This document shows positions 11,424-24,479 of a stretch of DNA of 64,000 bases, in pieces. Within the stretch, counting starts at the first letter, position 1. The number at the start of each line of letters is the position of its first letter. Source of the stretch: Acheta domesticus (lineage: Eukaryota > Arthropoda > Insecta > Orthoptera > Gryllidae); contig JAHLJT010000631.1 in assembly GCA_031308135.1 (NCBI GenBank), positions 157,621,276 through 157,685,275 on the forward strand, read 5' to 3'. The notes beneath the pieces are model-generated. The model was not told the DNA's origin. It was given only the letters and a program-made list of their open reading frames with translations, and searched no databases. A program made the position numbers and the translations under genes.

Positions 11424-12073
11424 TCTATACTAATATATAAAGACAGAACTGCACTGACTTACAGCGCGATAATCTCTAAATCTACTGAACCAATACTGAT
11501 GAAACTTTTATACTAGCTTCCTTTAAAGGTCTGGAGTAACATAGGCTATGATTTACAACCATAAACCTTAACATATTCACAAAATAATTACTTTTCTGGA
11601 CATTTTTCGGCTAGCATTACATCGTAGATCCAAGAATGAATCAATGTTAATAGTTTAGCTTTGCGCCACCCGAGGCGCAGTCTTCGTGAAAACTGATGTC
11701 TGAGATCTACTGCTCATTTCATCAACAGCCAGAATTATTACGAAATTCACTGGGGTTTGAATACGGCTATTTACACATGTCCGTGAATGTTAGTTCAGAA
11801 CATTTGTGTATCGTTTGAAAGACAGCCGTAACAACAGTGGTAAGGAATGTCAATGTCAATGTACATGTAATAAGTAATAATATACAGTATACTGTTGAGT
11901 TAGTTTGAGAGAGTAAAAAGTACAATAATATTATACAATGTAGTTGAATAAGGTTGAGGTAGTAAAAAGTACAGAATGTATAGTAATGTACAATGTACAT
12001 GACATAGATATCGTATATTTTCAAAACAACCTCTTATTTACAGAAATTTGTGAATTCTAAATTGTTGAAAACA

Positions 12074-15000
12074 ATGGTGAAACGGAAGACGCATTTGTCA
12101 AAACATACTACAAGTGCGAAAAGATGGGCTGAATATAAAAGTTCAGAATCGGCTACACAAAGACAAGAGCGACTTGCTGAAGACAACAACACTACAAGGA
12201 GAGAAGTCAATTTCAATAATTCCCTAGGAAGCAGCTCAGCTTTTCATTATGACCCCCAATTTGATTATTTGCATAGTCCACAAATTCAGATTGGTCATAT
12301 GGAAAATGTTTGTATGTTTTGTGGAGCAAAAAAATGGGCATTCGAACATAATAGCATATGTTGTTCTAATGGGAAAGTTAAGTTAAAGCCTTTAGTGGAG
12401 CCTCCTGACATTTTGGAAAGCCTGCTACTTGGTGAACATCCATTATCAAAGCATTTCCTACGCCACTTCAGACAATACAACTGTCTTTTTCAGATGACAT
12501 CTTTTGGTTGTACAGAACATAAAGAAGGATTTTACATGCCTACATTCAAAATTCAGGGCAAATTTATCGTCGCATTGGTAGTTTACTTCTAACAACGAAC
12601 CCTGGATTTCTGCAGGTGTATTTCCTTTCAGAAGCACACCAAATGTTTTTGCGTCAAAATATCGTACCTAATTCAAATCCAAAAATTATACAAATGATGC
12701 AGAGTATGTTGCACACACACAATCAGTATATCTAAAGTTTTAAGGCTGTCATAGAACAAGCACCTCCAAATATTCTGGATTACAAAACCCTTATCCGAGC
12801 TGACATTATCCCTGTCAATTATCACAGAGGCTGTTTCAATCAACCGACAACAAATGAAGTGGCTATATTACTGGTGGATGAAGATAAAGGGCACCGAGAT
12901 ATTGTATTGCACAGTAGAAATGGAAGGTTACAGCATGTTTCAGAGTTACATCGTGCTTACGACCCTCTTCAGTATCCTCTCATATTTGTTAATGGAGAAG
13001 ATGGGTATTCTATTAATATTCCACAATTAATATCAGGAAGAGGAAACCAAAACCTTTCAAAGAAAATATCTTGCAAGCAATACTATTCTTATAGACTTAT
13101 GGTGAGGGAAGGTACAGTGAATTTTCTGCTAATGTTCCAGCAATTATTGAATCAGTTTTTTGTTGACATGGCTGCTAAAATGATTACTAAAAGACTTGGC
13201 TACATCAAACAAAATCAAAAAACATTAAGAACAGAGAACTACATTCATCTTCGAGATGCAATTAACAATGATTCTAACATAAATGCACAAAATATTGGAC
13301 AGCAGGTCATTTTACCATCTACTTTCACTGGTTCACCAAGGTACCTCCATGAGAAAACTCAGGATGCTATGAAATACGTGAGATACCATGGTCGCCCTGA
13401 TCTTTTTATTACAATGACATGCAACCCCGAATGACCAGAAATCCGACATGAATTGTAAGTGGGACATAATCGTCATGACAGACATGATATTGTTTCACGT
13501 GTATTTCATCTGAGATACCAAACCTTGATGAATTTGATCACCAAAAATCATACTTTTGGCGCAACTGTATGCCATATGTAAACAGTAGAATGGCAAAGAA
13601 AGAGGATTGCCCTATGCTCATATTCTGATTTGGCTTCAAAGAAAAATACAACCAGATGAAATTGACTTATTAGCGCTGAGATACCCAATAAAGAAGAAGA
13701 TCCTCTTCTTTACGAAATTGCTTTCAAGCATATGATTCATGGACCATGTGGAAAATACAATTCACGATCGCCATGCATGGTCAATGGTAAATGCAATAGA
13801 GATTCCCACGCTCTTTCACTGTTCATACTCAGTCAGACAATGATGGATATCCACTTTATAGGAGACGTTCGCCTCAAAATGGTGGTCACATTGCAGTTTT
13901 GGTAGACATTCTGATACACAAGTGGATAATCGCTGGGTTGTTCCTCATTCACCAGTCCTAAGCAGATGCTTTTCAGCTCATATTAATGTAGAATACTGTC
14001 ACTCTGTGAAAGCAATCAAGTTCATTACTAAGTATGTTAACAAAGGTAATGATCGAGCAACTTTTACGGTACAAAATGATTGCAATGAAATTGAAAAGTA
14101 CATAAATGGTCGCTACTTGAGCACATCGGAAGCCTTCTGGCGAATATTTGAGCTGCCAATTCATGAAAGATACCCAGCTGTAATTACTTAGAAAATGGTC
14201 AAAGGGTGTATTTCAACCAACTTAATATTCTGCAAGTTTTAGAACATCCTCCTCAGACAACATTAACTAGCTTTTTCAATCTGTGCCAAAATGATTATTT
14301 TGCAAAAACTTTGCTTTATTGTGAAGTGCCTGCATTTTTTGTCTGGAGAAACAAAAATTGGCAGAGTAGGAAACGTGGTCAACTGGTTGGAGGGTATTTG
14401 GGTGTAAGGAAAGATGCTGCTCTTGGAAGAGTTTACACTGTGCATCCAAACTTCACAGAATGCTATTACCTTCGTCTGCTTCTACATCACATTCGTGGTC
14501 CAACTTCTTTTGCTATGCTAAAAATAGTGAATAGTATCGTACAGCCTTCTTACCAGACAGCGTGTAAGAAACTGGGCGTCATAGAAAATGATGAGCATTG
14601 GAAACACGCTGAATGATGCTGCACTTACACAGTCACCATCACATATTCGTGAACTATTTGCGATACTATTGGTATTCTGTCAGCCATCTGATCCAAGCAG
14701 TTTGTGGTGTGAATTTAAGGAAGTCATGTGTGAGGATATTCTTTTTCAAAAGCGTTTGCATGAAGACAACCAAGATTTACCATTCTCAGTGGGTGTATTC
14801 AATGCAGGATTAATTATTTTAGAAGACATTATTGCATCTTTCAGTGATAAGCGACTTCGTGATTTTGGTATTCTTGAGCCAAGTAGACAAAGTTCTGGCT
14901 ATACAAGAGATACATATAGTATGTGTGATGTGCATCGATACCTAAAAGAAAATTTGTCAAAATTAGTTCCTGATCAAAGAACAGTCTTCAGCGCAGTTAT

Positions 15001-15151
15001 TGACAGTGTTCAAAATGACAATGGTATCCTGTTCTTCATTGATGCCCCTGGAGGCACCGGCAAAACGTTTGTAATCAATTTACTTATTGATAAATGTAGA
15101 TCAGAGAGAAAAACTGTCATTGCTGTCGCGTCTTCTGGAATCGCAGCAACA
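12074..15151 (+). pseudogene. Helitron Rep/PIF1-type helicase gene, frameshifted and truncated
   Basis: The Helitron replication initiator-helicase is found in successive frames. The N-terminal part (12074-12560) has the conserved MENVCMFCGAKKW zinc-binding stretch and ends in MPTFKIQGK, where the frame shifts. The middle (12610-13434) carries the Helitron-like N-domain and GRPDLFITMTCNPE, where the expected Trp is a TGA stop. The HUH region reads GLPYAHILIWL (13604-13636): the first His of the usual PHAH motif is Tyr. The Tyr motif region KYVNKGNDRA is at about 14030-14060. The helicase portion (about 14590-15151) has APGGTGKT (Walker A, 15044-15067) and then breaks off after SSGIAAT. The changes rule out an active protein. 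Confidence 0.85.
13604..13636 (+). other. Altered HUH motif in the Helitron Rep domain
   Basis: The codons read GGA TTG CCC TAT GCT CAT ATT CTG. In active Helitron Rep proteins the metal-binding motif is His-hydrophobic-His (PHAHIL). Here the first His codon is TAT (Tyr) at 13613-13615, a single C-to-T change from CAT. Confidence 0.7.
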
Positions 15152-15476
15152 TACCAAAAGGGGGAACGGGAAGGGGGAAGGGGAAAAGCAGGAATACACA
15201 GCTTTTAGTTATAAAGTGAAAAATATATCGGAGCTGGAACTTCAAATAAAAAAAAATATTTTTTTGCAGAAAAGTGAGATTGGAAATTTCCAATTGAGGG
15301 TCAAGACAACACATGGCTATCGGGAGAGAGACGGAAAGATCATGGCAGGAAGGAGTAAGGCGGAGAAGAGATACTATGAAAGAGGCCCAGCCGCATGGCA
15401 TGAAAAGATGGAATTAGTCTTCATGTCTAATAATATTCTATAATAATGCCCGGGCAACGCCGGGTACTTCAGCTAG

Positions 15477-17060
15477 TTATATGATATCTTCAAAATAGCT
15501 GTATCTATAAATCATATATTAATACAGAGATCCACATATAACCCGTTGAGAAGCAAATGTGGACTATTTGACTTAAACATTGTTGAGCAAAGATACTGAA
15601 ATAATTAAAATATTCAAAGTTTTGAAGGAAATAAACATAAACTAATTTATTTACAGCATCCTTGTAAACTATGTAGATTGTGATTTGCAATGTAATAATG
15701 TTTAAATATGTAGTATTGAATACTATGTAAATTATTCTTACAATAACTACTGTAACATTATAGAATGGGTAACTTCTGTTCCTGATGTTTATGCGTCCTT
15801 TATAAATAAAGTGTAAGAAAAATATTTCCATAGTTTAAAAACCTCCATCCTTTTAATGATTTTTTTAAAAAATTAAATAACTTGAAAGAAACTTGTGTAA
15901 ATTATAATCTTTACAAATCATCTCAATGAATGTAGACTTTAATGATTTGGTTTTCATTCTCGTAATTGATGAAATGGTGTTTTATCAAAGAAATTATCGT
16001 TTGTGTGTGTGTGAAAGTATACAATTTTTAACTTTCGTATTTTCGAGAAATTCCCTAAGAGATCATTTGAAGCATGTTCCTTCACAAATACATTCAATTA
16101 AAAATACTATAATACACATATTAAGAAGATAAACATTTTTAGACCACTGAAATTTTAAAAAATTGAAAAATTAAAACGAAAAACACTGTGCTCCGCTGGC
16201 GCTTTAAAACACTATGCTCCTTTCAGACAAAACGTTTGAAGAAAACATTTTTGACTTATTTCTGACACAATCTTGTTCAGGAACATTTTAAGAAATATAC
16301 ATGACGCTATTAAATGTATACTGTGAAGAATAGATTTCATTAAAAATAACATTTCATTCTTCAGTAAATACATTGTCTTCAATATTCTAGTTCTAATAGG
16401 GAATCAAAAAATGTTAAACTTTGACAATGAGGGAAAATTTGAAAAAATAATGAAAATCGTAATTCTGCCACATATTTGTAACTCTATTTTTAAGAAATGA
16501 AAATATCCTAGAAGTTAAAAATAAAGTACTCCCCAAAATATCCTTTGCAAATTGCTATGACCTTGAGTTGGACGATATCGATAGGGAAATATTAATTTAG
16601 GGGAAAATACAGTGTACGGTTAGGGGAGCTAGAAGTTTTTCACAACGGACAGGAAAACATATAGCCAGATTTGAAAAAAAATGCCTGGTATTAGGTGTCT
16701 CGAAAATACATCTTTCCGTGAAAATCTCGATTAATTTTCGGCACTTAGCTACCACTTACTTACTTTCGGCGTATCATTTTGTATACTACGTGTACGAGAA
16801 AGTAAAAATCACTTGAACTTGACTTGAAATTCATTAATTTTGAAAGTATATTATTTGATATAGAAACATTTTCATTTAATTGTGGATCATTTTAAATTAC
16901 CTGATATTCTCTTATTTCCAGAAAAATTTAAATTTCCATTCATCATCAATATCTGGCTCAGAAATTTAGTGCAAAAAGTGAATAGCAATTTGAATAGCAA
17001 TGAAGAACCTTTCCAGACGATATACGATTTCCGGCACAAATGAAACTTGGAAATACTTCT
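15477..17060. other. AT-rich DNA downstream of the Helitron
   Basis: No gene is supported. A degraded fragment at about 16760-16810 ends in GAGAAAGTAAAA after TACTACGTGTA, resembling the right end of the dispersed repeat family. Confidence 0.4.
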
Positions 17061-17066
17061 TACTTA

Positions 17067-17072
17067 TTTATT
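17067..17072 (-). terminator. Candidate poly(A) signal of the 17-kb LRR gene
   Basis: AATAAA on the minus strand, about 215 bp past the stop codon of the LRR frame. It is the first consensus signal I see downstream. Confidence 0.4.
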
Positions 17073-17286
17073 ATCAACACAACATAAAATCGGTGGAATG
17101 TGAAAATTGGTGGGATAACAAAATACAATGACTGATACCATAAAAGCTTCACATACACTATTTATGGTCTCAGCACACTATATTGACTAACAACATAACT
17201 TTTCTTTTTCCTCATACGGAAGAACAATAGCAACAGTAGGAACCGAAACAAAATGCAAAAAATAGGTACATAGTAATCGTATACCA

Positions 17287-18981
17287 TTATATAACATAAA
17301 ACAATGTGGATACAAAAATGAGCAACGGTGGAAATAATATATGACTAGCAAAATTACATTTCTGTTCACAGTCTTCAAAAGTATTTCTATGGTCTAATAC
17401 ACAGCGCATAATGTCATTTATATTAACATCTTGCATGCGAATTTGTACTTCACTATCAGACACGCTGATATTACATATTTCTTGAACGGTCCATTCAGAG
17501 GACATTGGGCAAATCAGATCTTCCAGCGGATTGTCGAGTAAGAACCACTCTTTGAGACTTCTGTAATTTTTCAAAAATCCTTTCGGCAGACATGAAATGT
17601 TATTACTCTCCATGCCAATGCTAATCAAAGATGGAATACTTGTGATAAAATCCACAGAAGTTAATTTCATACCCGATACGTTAAGAACTTTTAATTTATT
17701 TTTGTTTTCAAACAATTTGCCATTTAGAGTTGATAATTGGTTGTCGTTTAAATTTATTTCAGCAGCGTTTGTATATATTAAAAAGTCGACATTTGTAAGA
17801 GTATTATTATCAAGGTACAATTCGACTATTTTAGAATGTCTAAATGATTTAACCGGGAATCTCGATATTCTGTTGTTACTAAGTACAAGGGTGTGTAATA
17901 CTTTCGTAGTTAACAGAACAAAATCTGCGTTTGTTATTTGATTATTCTTTAGATCAAGTAAATACAAGTCCGTTAAATTCTGGAATAAGTCACCAGGGAT
18001 GTGAGTAATCCTATTACATGACAGATTTAAATACCTCAATGGCCGAAAACGCGACACGAAACTCACATCTGAAAGCATGTTGTTTTGGAGAGTCAAATGA
18101 GTTAAACGTAAAGGTTGCGACTCAAATCTTCTCAGTTTATTGAAAGACGCATTTAAACTCAAGAGATACATGAATGTTCCGTCAGATAGGTCCAGTTCCT
18201 CGAGTTTGTTTGAAGACAAATCAAGCTTTTCTAACTTCGTCAAATTCACAAGTTCTTTCATGTTCGCCACTTCGATTTCGTTCTGAGCAAGAGATAGTTC
18301 AATTACATTGGGGGCGCCGCTAATTACTGGGATTGCACGTAGGTGATTACGCGCGACAGATACACGCGTTATATCAATCGGAAGTGGCTCAAAAACTCAA
18401 GAACCGAAATGTTCAGGGCGTCACAGAATATTTGTACGTCAGAACAAGAGCACGACTTATTGTTTTGTATTTTTGGACATTTATCAGACTGGACACTCCT
18501 GCGGCGAATAGAAAGCCGGTTTCCATACAAAGATTTTAAGTGAGGATATATCGTCTGCGAGTGGGAATATAATATACTATCTGTTGGTTCTTTGACAATA
18601 TCAGAGAGAGAGGATTGTAAAAGTTTTATTAAGCTGTATGGTCTTGATCTATTCTTTAATTTATCGGAAGTGGCTTTTCTCGGCTTCAGAGTTTTGCGAA
18701 TGAATACTGGGGTTTCAAGTGCATTTTCCTCCAAAACATGCTTTACTTCAATTTTCAACTTTCTTTTGTTATCAATGGTTTCGTTTGAATAAAACATTGG
18801 TTTGCTGATTGGGTGGTAGGCTTGTGTGCGTAAGATCGCTTTGGCCTCTGCAGATGTAGAGATGATAACCGTCGTCACAAGGCTGCTCCAGTCTATGCCT
18901 TCACCAGTTGCCATCGTAGCTGCCCAAATGGAGGTGATTACCAAGATGAATGCCGCAGTCTTCAAGTAGTCGAAGGCTGAC
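17287..18981 (-). pseudogene. LRR membrane or GPI-anchored protein, terminal exon with one frameshift
   Basis: Paralogue of the intact LRR gene at 31.6-33.4 kb. The exon begins at a strong acceptor (pyrimidine tract then CTGCAG, 18982) and has no ATG near its start, so the start codon must lie in an upstream exon; 39583-39662 fits in phase. A signal peptide follows (KTAAFILVITSIWAATMA), then about 150 residues of polar sequence, an LRR N-cap (CPKI...CSCSDVQIFC) and about ten LRRs (LEKLDLSSNKL, LRYLNLSCNRI, LYLLDLKNNQI, IVELYLDNNTL). Next come a C-terminal Cys cap and a final hydrophobic segment with no cytoplasmic tail, compatible with a GPI signal or a short anchor. The frame breaks at the A5 run 18391-18395 (T5 on the coding strand): one base is missing relative to the continuing LRR frame, which stays open across the gap (VFEPLPIDITRV). 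It may be a young pseudogene, an allele or an assembly error. Confidence 0.7.
18391..18395 (-). other. Single-base frameshift in homopolymer of LRR gene
   Basis: Upstream of this T5 run (coding strand) the frame ending ALNISVLEF is open. Downstream of it the frame starting FEPLPIDITRV is open and runs through all the repeats. One more T would join them. The paralogue has LSFIEPSAWAI at the same place, which supports the join. Confidence 0.7.
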
Positions 18982-18982
18982 C

Positions 18983-20680
18983 TGCAGAAAACAGATAAAG
19001 TTAATTGGGCAAGATTTGTCCCTTTAATTTATTTTTACTAAAGTTAGTTCTACATTTTAGATCGAATGTCACAATAATAAATAAAATGGAGGGATATCTT
19101 AGATATTAAATTTACCTCCTTCTCCCAAAGAAAGCTAACTTTTAATAAATTTCGTTTATTTATTAATAAACTAAAGCTTTCATTGCAAGTATTAGTATTA
19201 GCTAAGCATGGTAGTTAAATTGTTAGTTTATAATTATTTCCTCAGTTTTATAAGAATCTCCAAAAAAATGAAATTGAAAACCATTGAAGCTTATACTCAT
19301 TCATTCGCATGAACATCCCACCATAAGGTTAGTACCAAGATGGCAAACAAAACATTTCATGATGGTTTTCTATAAACGCACAATTAATTTTAATTATTGT
19401 TACAATTTTAATTGCGGAACATTCTGTTCTACAACTAATCTAACCCAAGTCTAAGAAACCTGAGTTTTCTCTTAGCGTCCTCCTGGAAGTGGTTTTATTT
19501 CGCTTCCAGTTTGTGCATATAAAGTGGATCACAGCAATACCTATATAAAGAGGATCACTCTTAGAAACATTTAAATGTGTTATCCACATTACATAGGTAT
19601 TGCTGCAGTCCAAAGATGGGGGAAAATATTTCCAAAAACTAGTTCTGGGTCTTGGGACTATGTTTCAAGGTATAACTAAGATGTAGAATTTTCATGGTTT
19701 AGTTATTTTCCTGTTATTCTTATTAAGAAAAGTAGGTTATTTCTCGTGAAACAGATAACACACTTTACCCCATCACTACAAAGTTACATTTAGCCAGCTC
19801 TTTGTATTGGTATCTTAAGAATGGCGCTACAATATAATATGTACGATCGTATAGTTGATAACAATTACATGATTATTATATAATAATTAAGTAACCTGCG
19901 TCCGGCCCTGAGTTCTTCCGTCTTATGCGTCATTCATAGTTAGACCCCTTCCCGTCCACGAATTGTGAGAGAGATTACTCGATGCGTCTCGGTCACCTAG
20001 CAAGGAACTGGATCTTCTTGGCTGATCCCTCCCGAAGATTCTAAGAAATTACTGTAAAAAGTGTGTTATTTTTAAAAACTAATATCCGTTTTCAAAACCT
20101 GTATACATTTTGAAGTCTAAAATTATATGAGAAAGAAATCTAGTTCAATATTGAAAGTGTACGAAATGTTCAAATAATTAGCACTTGCAGAGCAGTTTTT
20201 GGAATTTCAGAGATCTTAATGAAAATTGAACTTATACGCTATGTCATTAAGCAAACTTTGCTCTATTTGAGGAAAAACTTAAAGAAATTTGTAGCATACT
20301 TTTTAAGAAAAGTTTGTGTTTTTAATTGTCAATATTTCACTCATAAATTATCAGAAATGTTCATATTTTCAAAAACCTATTTATTACATTATTAAAAGAT
20401 CTAATTTCAAAGAACAGATATCATTAATAAAAATGCATATTTTACATAATTTAATTGTAGATGGAGGTTCGATAAAATGTTAGTCGTCTGTTAAATTCAC
20501 GGGTATTTTTTACTGAAAATCGGACCTGTGTCATTTTATGAACGTATTTTTCTTCATTAGGGCAAGAAATTTAAAAATAACAAGTGGTTCTCCAACAACA
20601 TACACTTTCTCGCTTTATTTGTTACTGCTCCGCTATATTTTACTACTTCATAATCATGCACACAACCAGCAAAAATTAAA
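18983..20680 (-). other. Intron of the 17-kb LRR gene (3' part)
   Basis: AT-rich DNA upstream of the LRR exon acceptor. I see no gene. At about 19524-19613 an inverted pair (GCAATACCTAT and its complement) can form a hairpin with a long loop. Confidence 0.4.
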
Positions 20681-20684
20681 TTTC

Positions 20685-20795
20685 TCGCCGAGACTTGAAC
20701 TTAGGTTCTCCGAGTATGGCTGGGCACACCGTCAGACATACATCTACGCTACCAAAGCGCCGGCTGGAACTCGCGCCGATGCTTCAAAAAGTCAT
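20685..20795 (-). repeat. tRNA-derived SINE head (minus strand)
   Basis: On the minus strand there is GGCGCTTTGGTAGCGTAGA (A-box-like) and, about 50 bp on, AAGTTCAAGTCTCGG (B-box-like), the spacing of an internal pol III promoter. It does not fold as an intact tRNA. Confidence 0.4.
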
Positions 20796-20814
20796 TGTCT
20801 CAACCCAATAATTC

Positions 20815-21060
20815 CAAAGGACGGACAGACGGAATGACAGAAGTTTTACCGTCAATCGACTTTTCGGTATGAAGGACCCACAAAGCATGAATTCTTTATA
20901 CACCACGTGATAAGGAAGTAATTTAGTCTATACAGCAACATGATTGATCCACTTTTCGTTACAAGGACCCGTCAATTGGAGTTTTTCTGCAGAAAATTTG
21001 CCTTCTTCCGACGCACGATTACATACATTTCTCTTCTTACGAAGTAAATGCGAGAAAATA
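20815..21060 (+). repeat. Partial copy of dispersed repeat family (right end)
   Basis: Has GGACGGACAGACGGA, TCGACTTTTCGGTATGAAG, CACGTGATAAGG, then the right-end order of the family (CACTTTTCGTTA, CAATTGGAG, TTCTGC, GCGAGAAAATAAAA). More degraded than the copies at 9.3 and 56.4 kb. Confidence 0.5.
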
Positions 21061-24000
21061 AAAGTTGAAACCATTTTTTAGGATTGTTTGGAAATGTCAT
21101 AGAGGATTCGTGAAAAATTCAAAGATCCGTTTCAAATTCAAATTCGACAAAATATCAGCCATATCGAGGTCGGGGAATATCCAATTTGGTGGAAAGCTTG
21201 TGTACAATTTTGGTGTAAGTATTGTTCACAGATGGACAGCGTGACTTTTTGGGGAAGAGACTTTGTTCTATATCTCAGCCCCACAAAACGTTGGTTTTGA
21301 CCTTTTCACGTACAGGAGAACCTGTTCGACTGCTTGACTACGTGAAGAAATAAGCCAAATCCAATTTTTGGTATCAGAAATCGTCAAAACCTGCTTTTCT
21401 TAGAAACAATTGACACTTTTGCATTAACTGAATTTCTCGTACACGTTATTGAAGCTTTTGGTAGGAAAACGACTCATAATTTTATCAAAAACATATCCTG
21501 ATAGTGTTGACCAAGTGTTCTTGGGAGTGAAACGAGTGACAAATTAGTGAATCAATTTAAACAACATCTATGATCTTTCTAAGAACAGTTTCTAACTATT
21601 TTTACGATAAACACGAAAGATTTTCACATGAACCTTCCAAAAAGGCTTAGAAAAAAGAAATTGATTCATTACATAGATTGTGGAAAGTAAATGAGACGTA
21701 ATTTTCAAATTGCATTGCAAAAGTTAGAGAAGAATGTACTTATGTCTAATGCTTCACGAGACAGTAAAATAAGACCAAAGAAATGGTTAAGATCAAAACC
21801 AAGAAATATTTTATTTTCGGCCATAATGTGAATATGTTGATAGAATGTACTGCATTCACTTGAATCACGATTGACCTTATTCATGTCATTGTTAAAGAGA
21901 CCCTATATTTCGTCCTTGAGCCTACTTTGTGCTACTATTGTGAGGCAATCGTTTTTAGGGCTTAGGTAATGAAAATGTAGATGAATCTGGTTCCTATATG
22001 TAGTAAATGACTTCATCTAACACGTGCAGTCATAACCTACGTTTGGTAGGTCCGTGATACTGAAAAATTAGATTACGTCTGTGTTTCTGGGTGAATGGAA
22101 ATGTGTTGTGTTTTTCCAAATTTGTATTCACCTATTAGATTTTGGGCCTAATGTGCTAAATAAGTATGTTTTTGTGTATAATGCGCTAAGATTGGAAGAA
22201 TGAGTTTTACAAATGAGATATGTTAATATGGACGTAAATATCGGTATAATAATTTAACGTAACCGCTACTGAGGCGAGAAAGAACGTGCTGTTTTAGTAC
22301 CACTAGCGTACTCTTGTCGATCTCGTAACTTTACTTTAATGTAATCACTAACACGTAAGAAATACAGTCCTATCCAGTTGGTAATTTTTGTTATTTTAGT
22401 TATTTTCGGAACAAAGATATAAAGACCAAAAAAGGCGAAACACTAAAATAAACTCAAATAAATAAATGTTTATATTGGTGGCGAGGCTCAGCCCTTTGGC
22501 TTGCTCTTCCGCCTGACCACCTTCAAAATTTTAATAAAATTGTGCATAATCATACAAATAAAATACATACGTAATTAGGGGAAACGGATTCTCACATAAG
22601 AAGTGAAAACGAGGGGGGAGGGAGTTGATAGAAAAGAAATATTCCCACAGTACTTGAGTATTTATCAACTTCAATTTAGAGATGGATCAAGTTGGAATTG
22701 GATCATAAATAAATCAAATGATTATATTTGAACACTCTACGAGATTTTACATACGTATATTGACATTATCTTCGTGTGACTCAACCAGTTAAGAGTAGAA
22801 GAAGATTGAAAATAATGTATTTAACACAGTGGATCGTTCGTAAATAACTCATTATTTTAAAGAGGTTTTGGAGAAGCTAAAATATTGCGTACGTATATTT
22901 GAATTACTCATAATAAATACTAGAAAGGGAGGGCATCTCATCAGCTTACAAGCTAGAAATACACGAAGTCAAGAGTTGAAGCTTTGAGAGAAACGGAAAC
23001 TAATGAACCTAGTTACCAATTAAGTACAAAATCATTCACCAGCATAAGACTAATAAAATCATTGTATTGGAAGAAAAGAAGACGGTGTTACGCATTTCAT
23101 TCAGGCTATGAAAGCTTTTAAATTGATTAGCAATATTTTTACATTTTCTGCATAGCATAAGCATTATTAGTTCATGCACCATTTCTTTTTTCATATGTAC
23201 ATTCAAAATGGAAGTTGCTATTTTAATCAGTACCCCTAAGTATGATTAGAAATCTGTTGTCATGCAATGACAACGTAACAAACAAGTGTGAAGTTGCCAC
23301 GAGCAAGAAGTTGCCTTAAAAGGAGAAGGAATCTTTTATTCATTGATCATGTGAATATCAGGATTTTTATTGATTGCATGTAACGATTTGTCAATTTTTC
23401 AAAAATAAATTTTAATAAACTTCGGCTATTTGATGATTGTGCAGTTGTAAATTAATGTTTTAATGAATTTTGAAAATTCATTTTATCAGAAATAGGATTT
23501 AATATTCTCAAATAGTGCCGAAAAATGACTTGCAATTGAGCTAAAGTTTCCTTCAGAGTAAAAGGAAAGAAAGAGTCCTAAAAGACCCATAAAAAGATTA
23601 TCAGATTTTATTTAATAAAAAAAATAGAATGACTGGATTGCTTTACTTGTGACAGTAATTGCAAACATTATTCACATCCACCTTCACGTGTGTGCCATTC
23701 GAGGGGACTTGTAGGATGAAGAAATTGAGATGTAAACCGAAAGTGATTAACAATATTGAAGAAGCATAGTTTGGTATTCCCAGCTTCCAACGATTTGGAG
23801 TAAAAATAAATAAAATGTTGACCCGTAACTTTCTGCAGATTGTTAAATATTTCATTCAAAAATATCATGTTGTATGCGACGAATAAATATAGTATTTGAT
23901 GATATTTAATATGAATATTGAAGGATAGGGTGGCTAGGGCGGTTATTCAAGTGTTTGACTTATCTGACAACCTTTCAGTGCCGGTTCCTTGGGTGCCCTG

Positions 24001-24095
24001 ATGAATATGAACTAGTTTAATACATTTCGTAACAATAAAATAATTAAATTACTTGTATACTTTTAATATGGTATAACAATTATTCATCTGGAAAT
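21061..24095. other. AT-rich DNA without recognisable genes
   Basis: Short random frames only. At about 22268-22320 a terminal motif (GTGCTGTTTTAGTACCACTAG) matches the end of the dispersed repeat family on the opposite strand. At about 22479-22525 an imperfect hairpin (GGTGGCGAGGC with GCCTGACCACC) resembles the 3' tail of a LINE. Confidence 0.4.
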
Positions 24096-24479
24096 GTATA
24101 ATGAACATTTCACTATCGTGCCGAGAGCCATATTTGCATTTCAAGCGTTTTCCAAAAGCCCGAGCGCCTCTGCGATGTCTCGTCTCTTCCCGCAGACATG
24201 CGCCCGCTTGCACATCTCAGGGAAGACACGCCCGGGCGCTGCCTCGCTTCGCAACGTATTTTAAGAAAAGGCCCAGTAGTGAGCGTAGTTCAGGAGCTAT
24301 GTTCATACTTGACGCATGCGCGTTGTGCGTAGACCAGCGAATTCTCTCGTTGCCCTGCCCGCACGGAAGACTCCGAAACGAAGGAAGTTATTATTATATA
24401 GGAATTATTTATTATTCGTTTTAAATTAGTGTGCTGTGGATTATTAGTGTTACTTTATTTTTTACATTTAAATCTGATT

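Larger units (their letters stand above)
11424..15476 (+). mobile_element. Helitron rolling-circle transposon with both ends present
   Basis: The left end is TCTATACTAATATATAA, a typical Helitron 5' terminus, preceded by A. The right end is a GC hairpin (CCCGG-GCAACG-CCGGG, with extra flanking pairs) followed after a short spacer by CTAG at 15473-15476, then T. Insertion between A and T with no target duplication is the Helitron rule, and both flanks obey it. Between the ends lie plus-strand remnants of a Rep-helicase protein. The helicase is cut short after its first motifs, and a 290-bp purine-rich stretch replaces the rest, so the element is not autonomous. About 4.05 kb remains. Confidence 0.85.

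Noticed and set aside
24101..24424. 107-codon ORF in a GC-rich stretch
   Set aside because: No domain, and the composition is that of a promoter-like block upstream of the hAT remnant.
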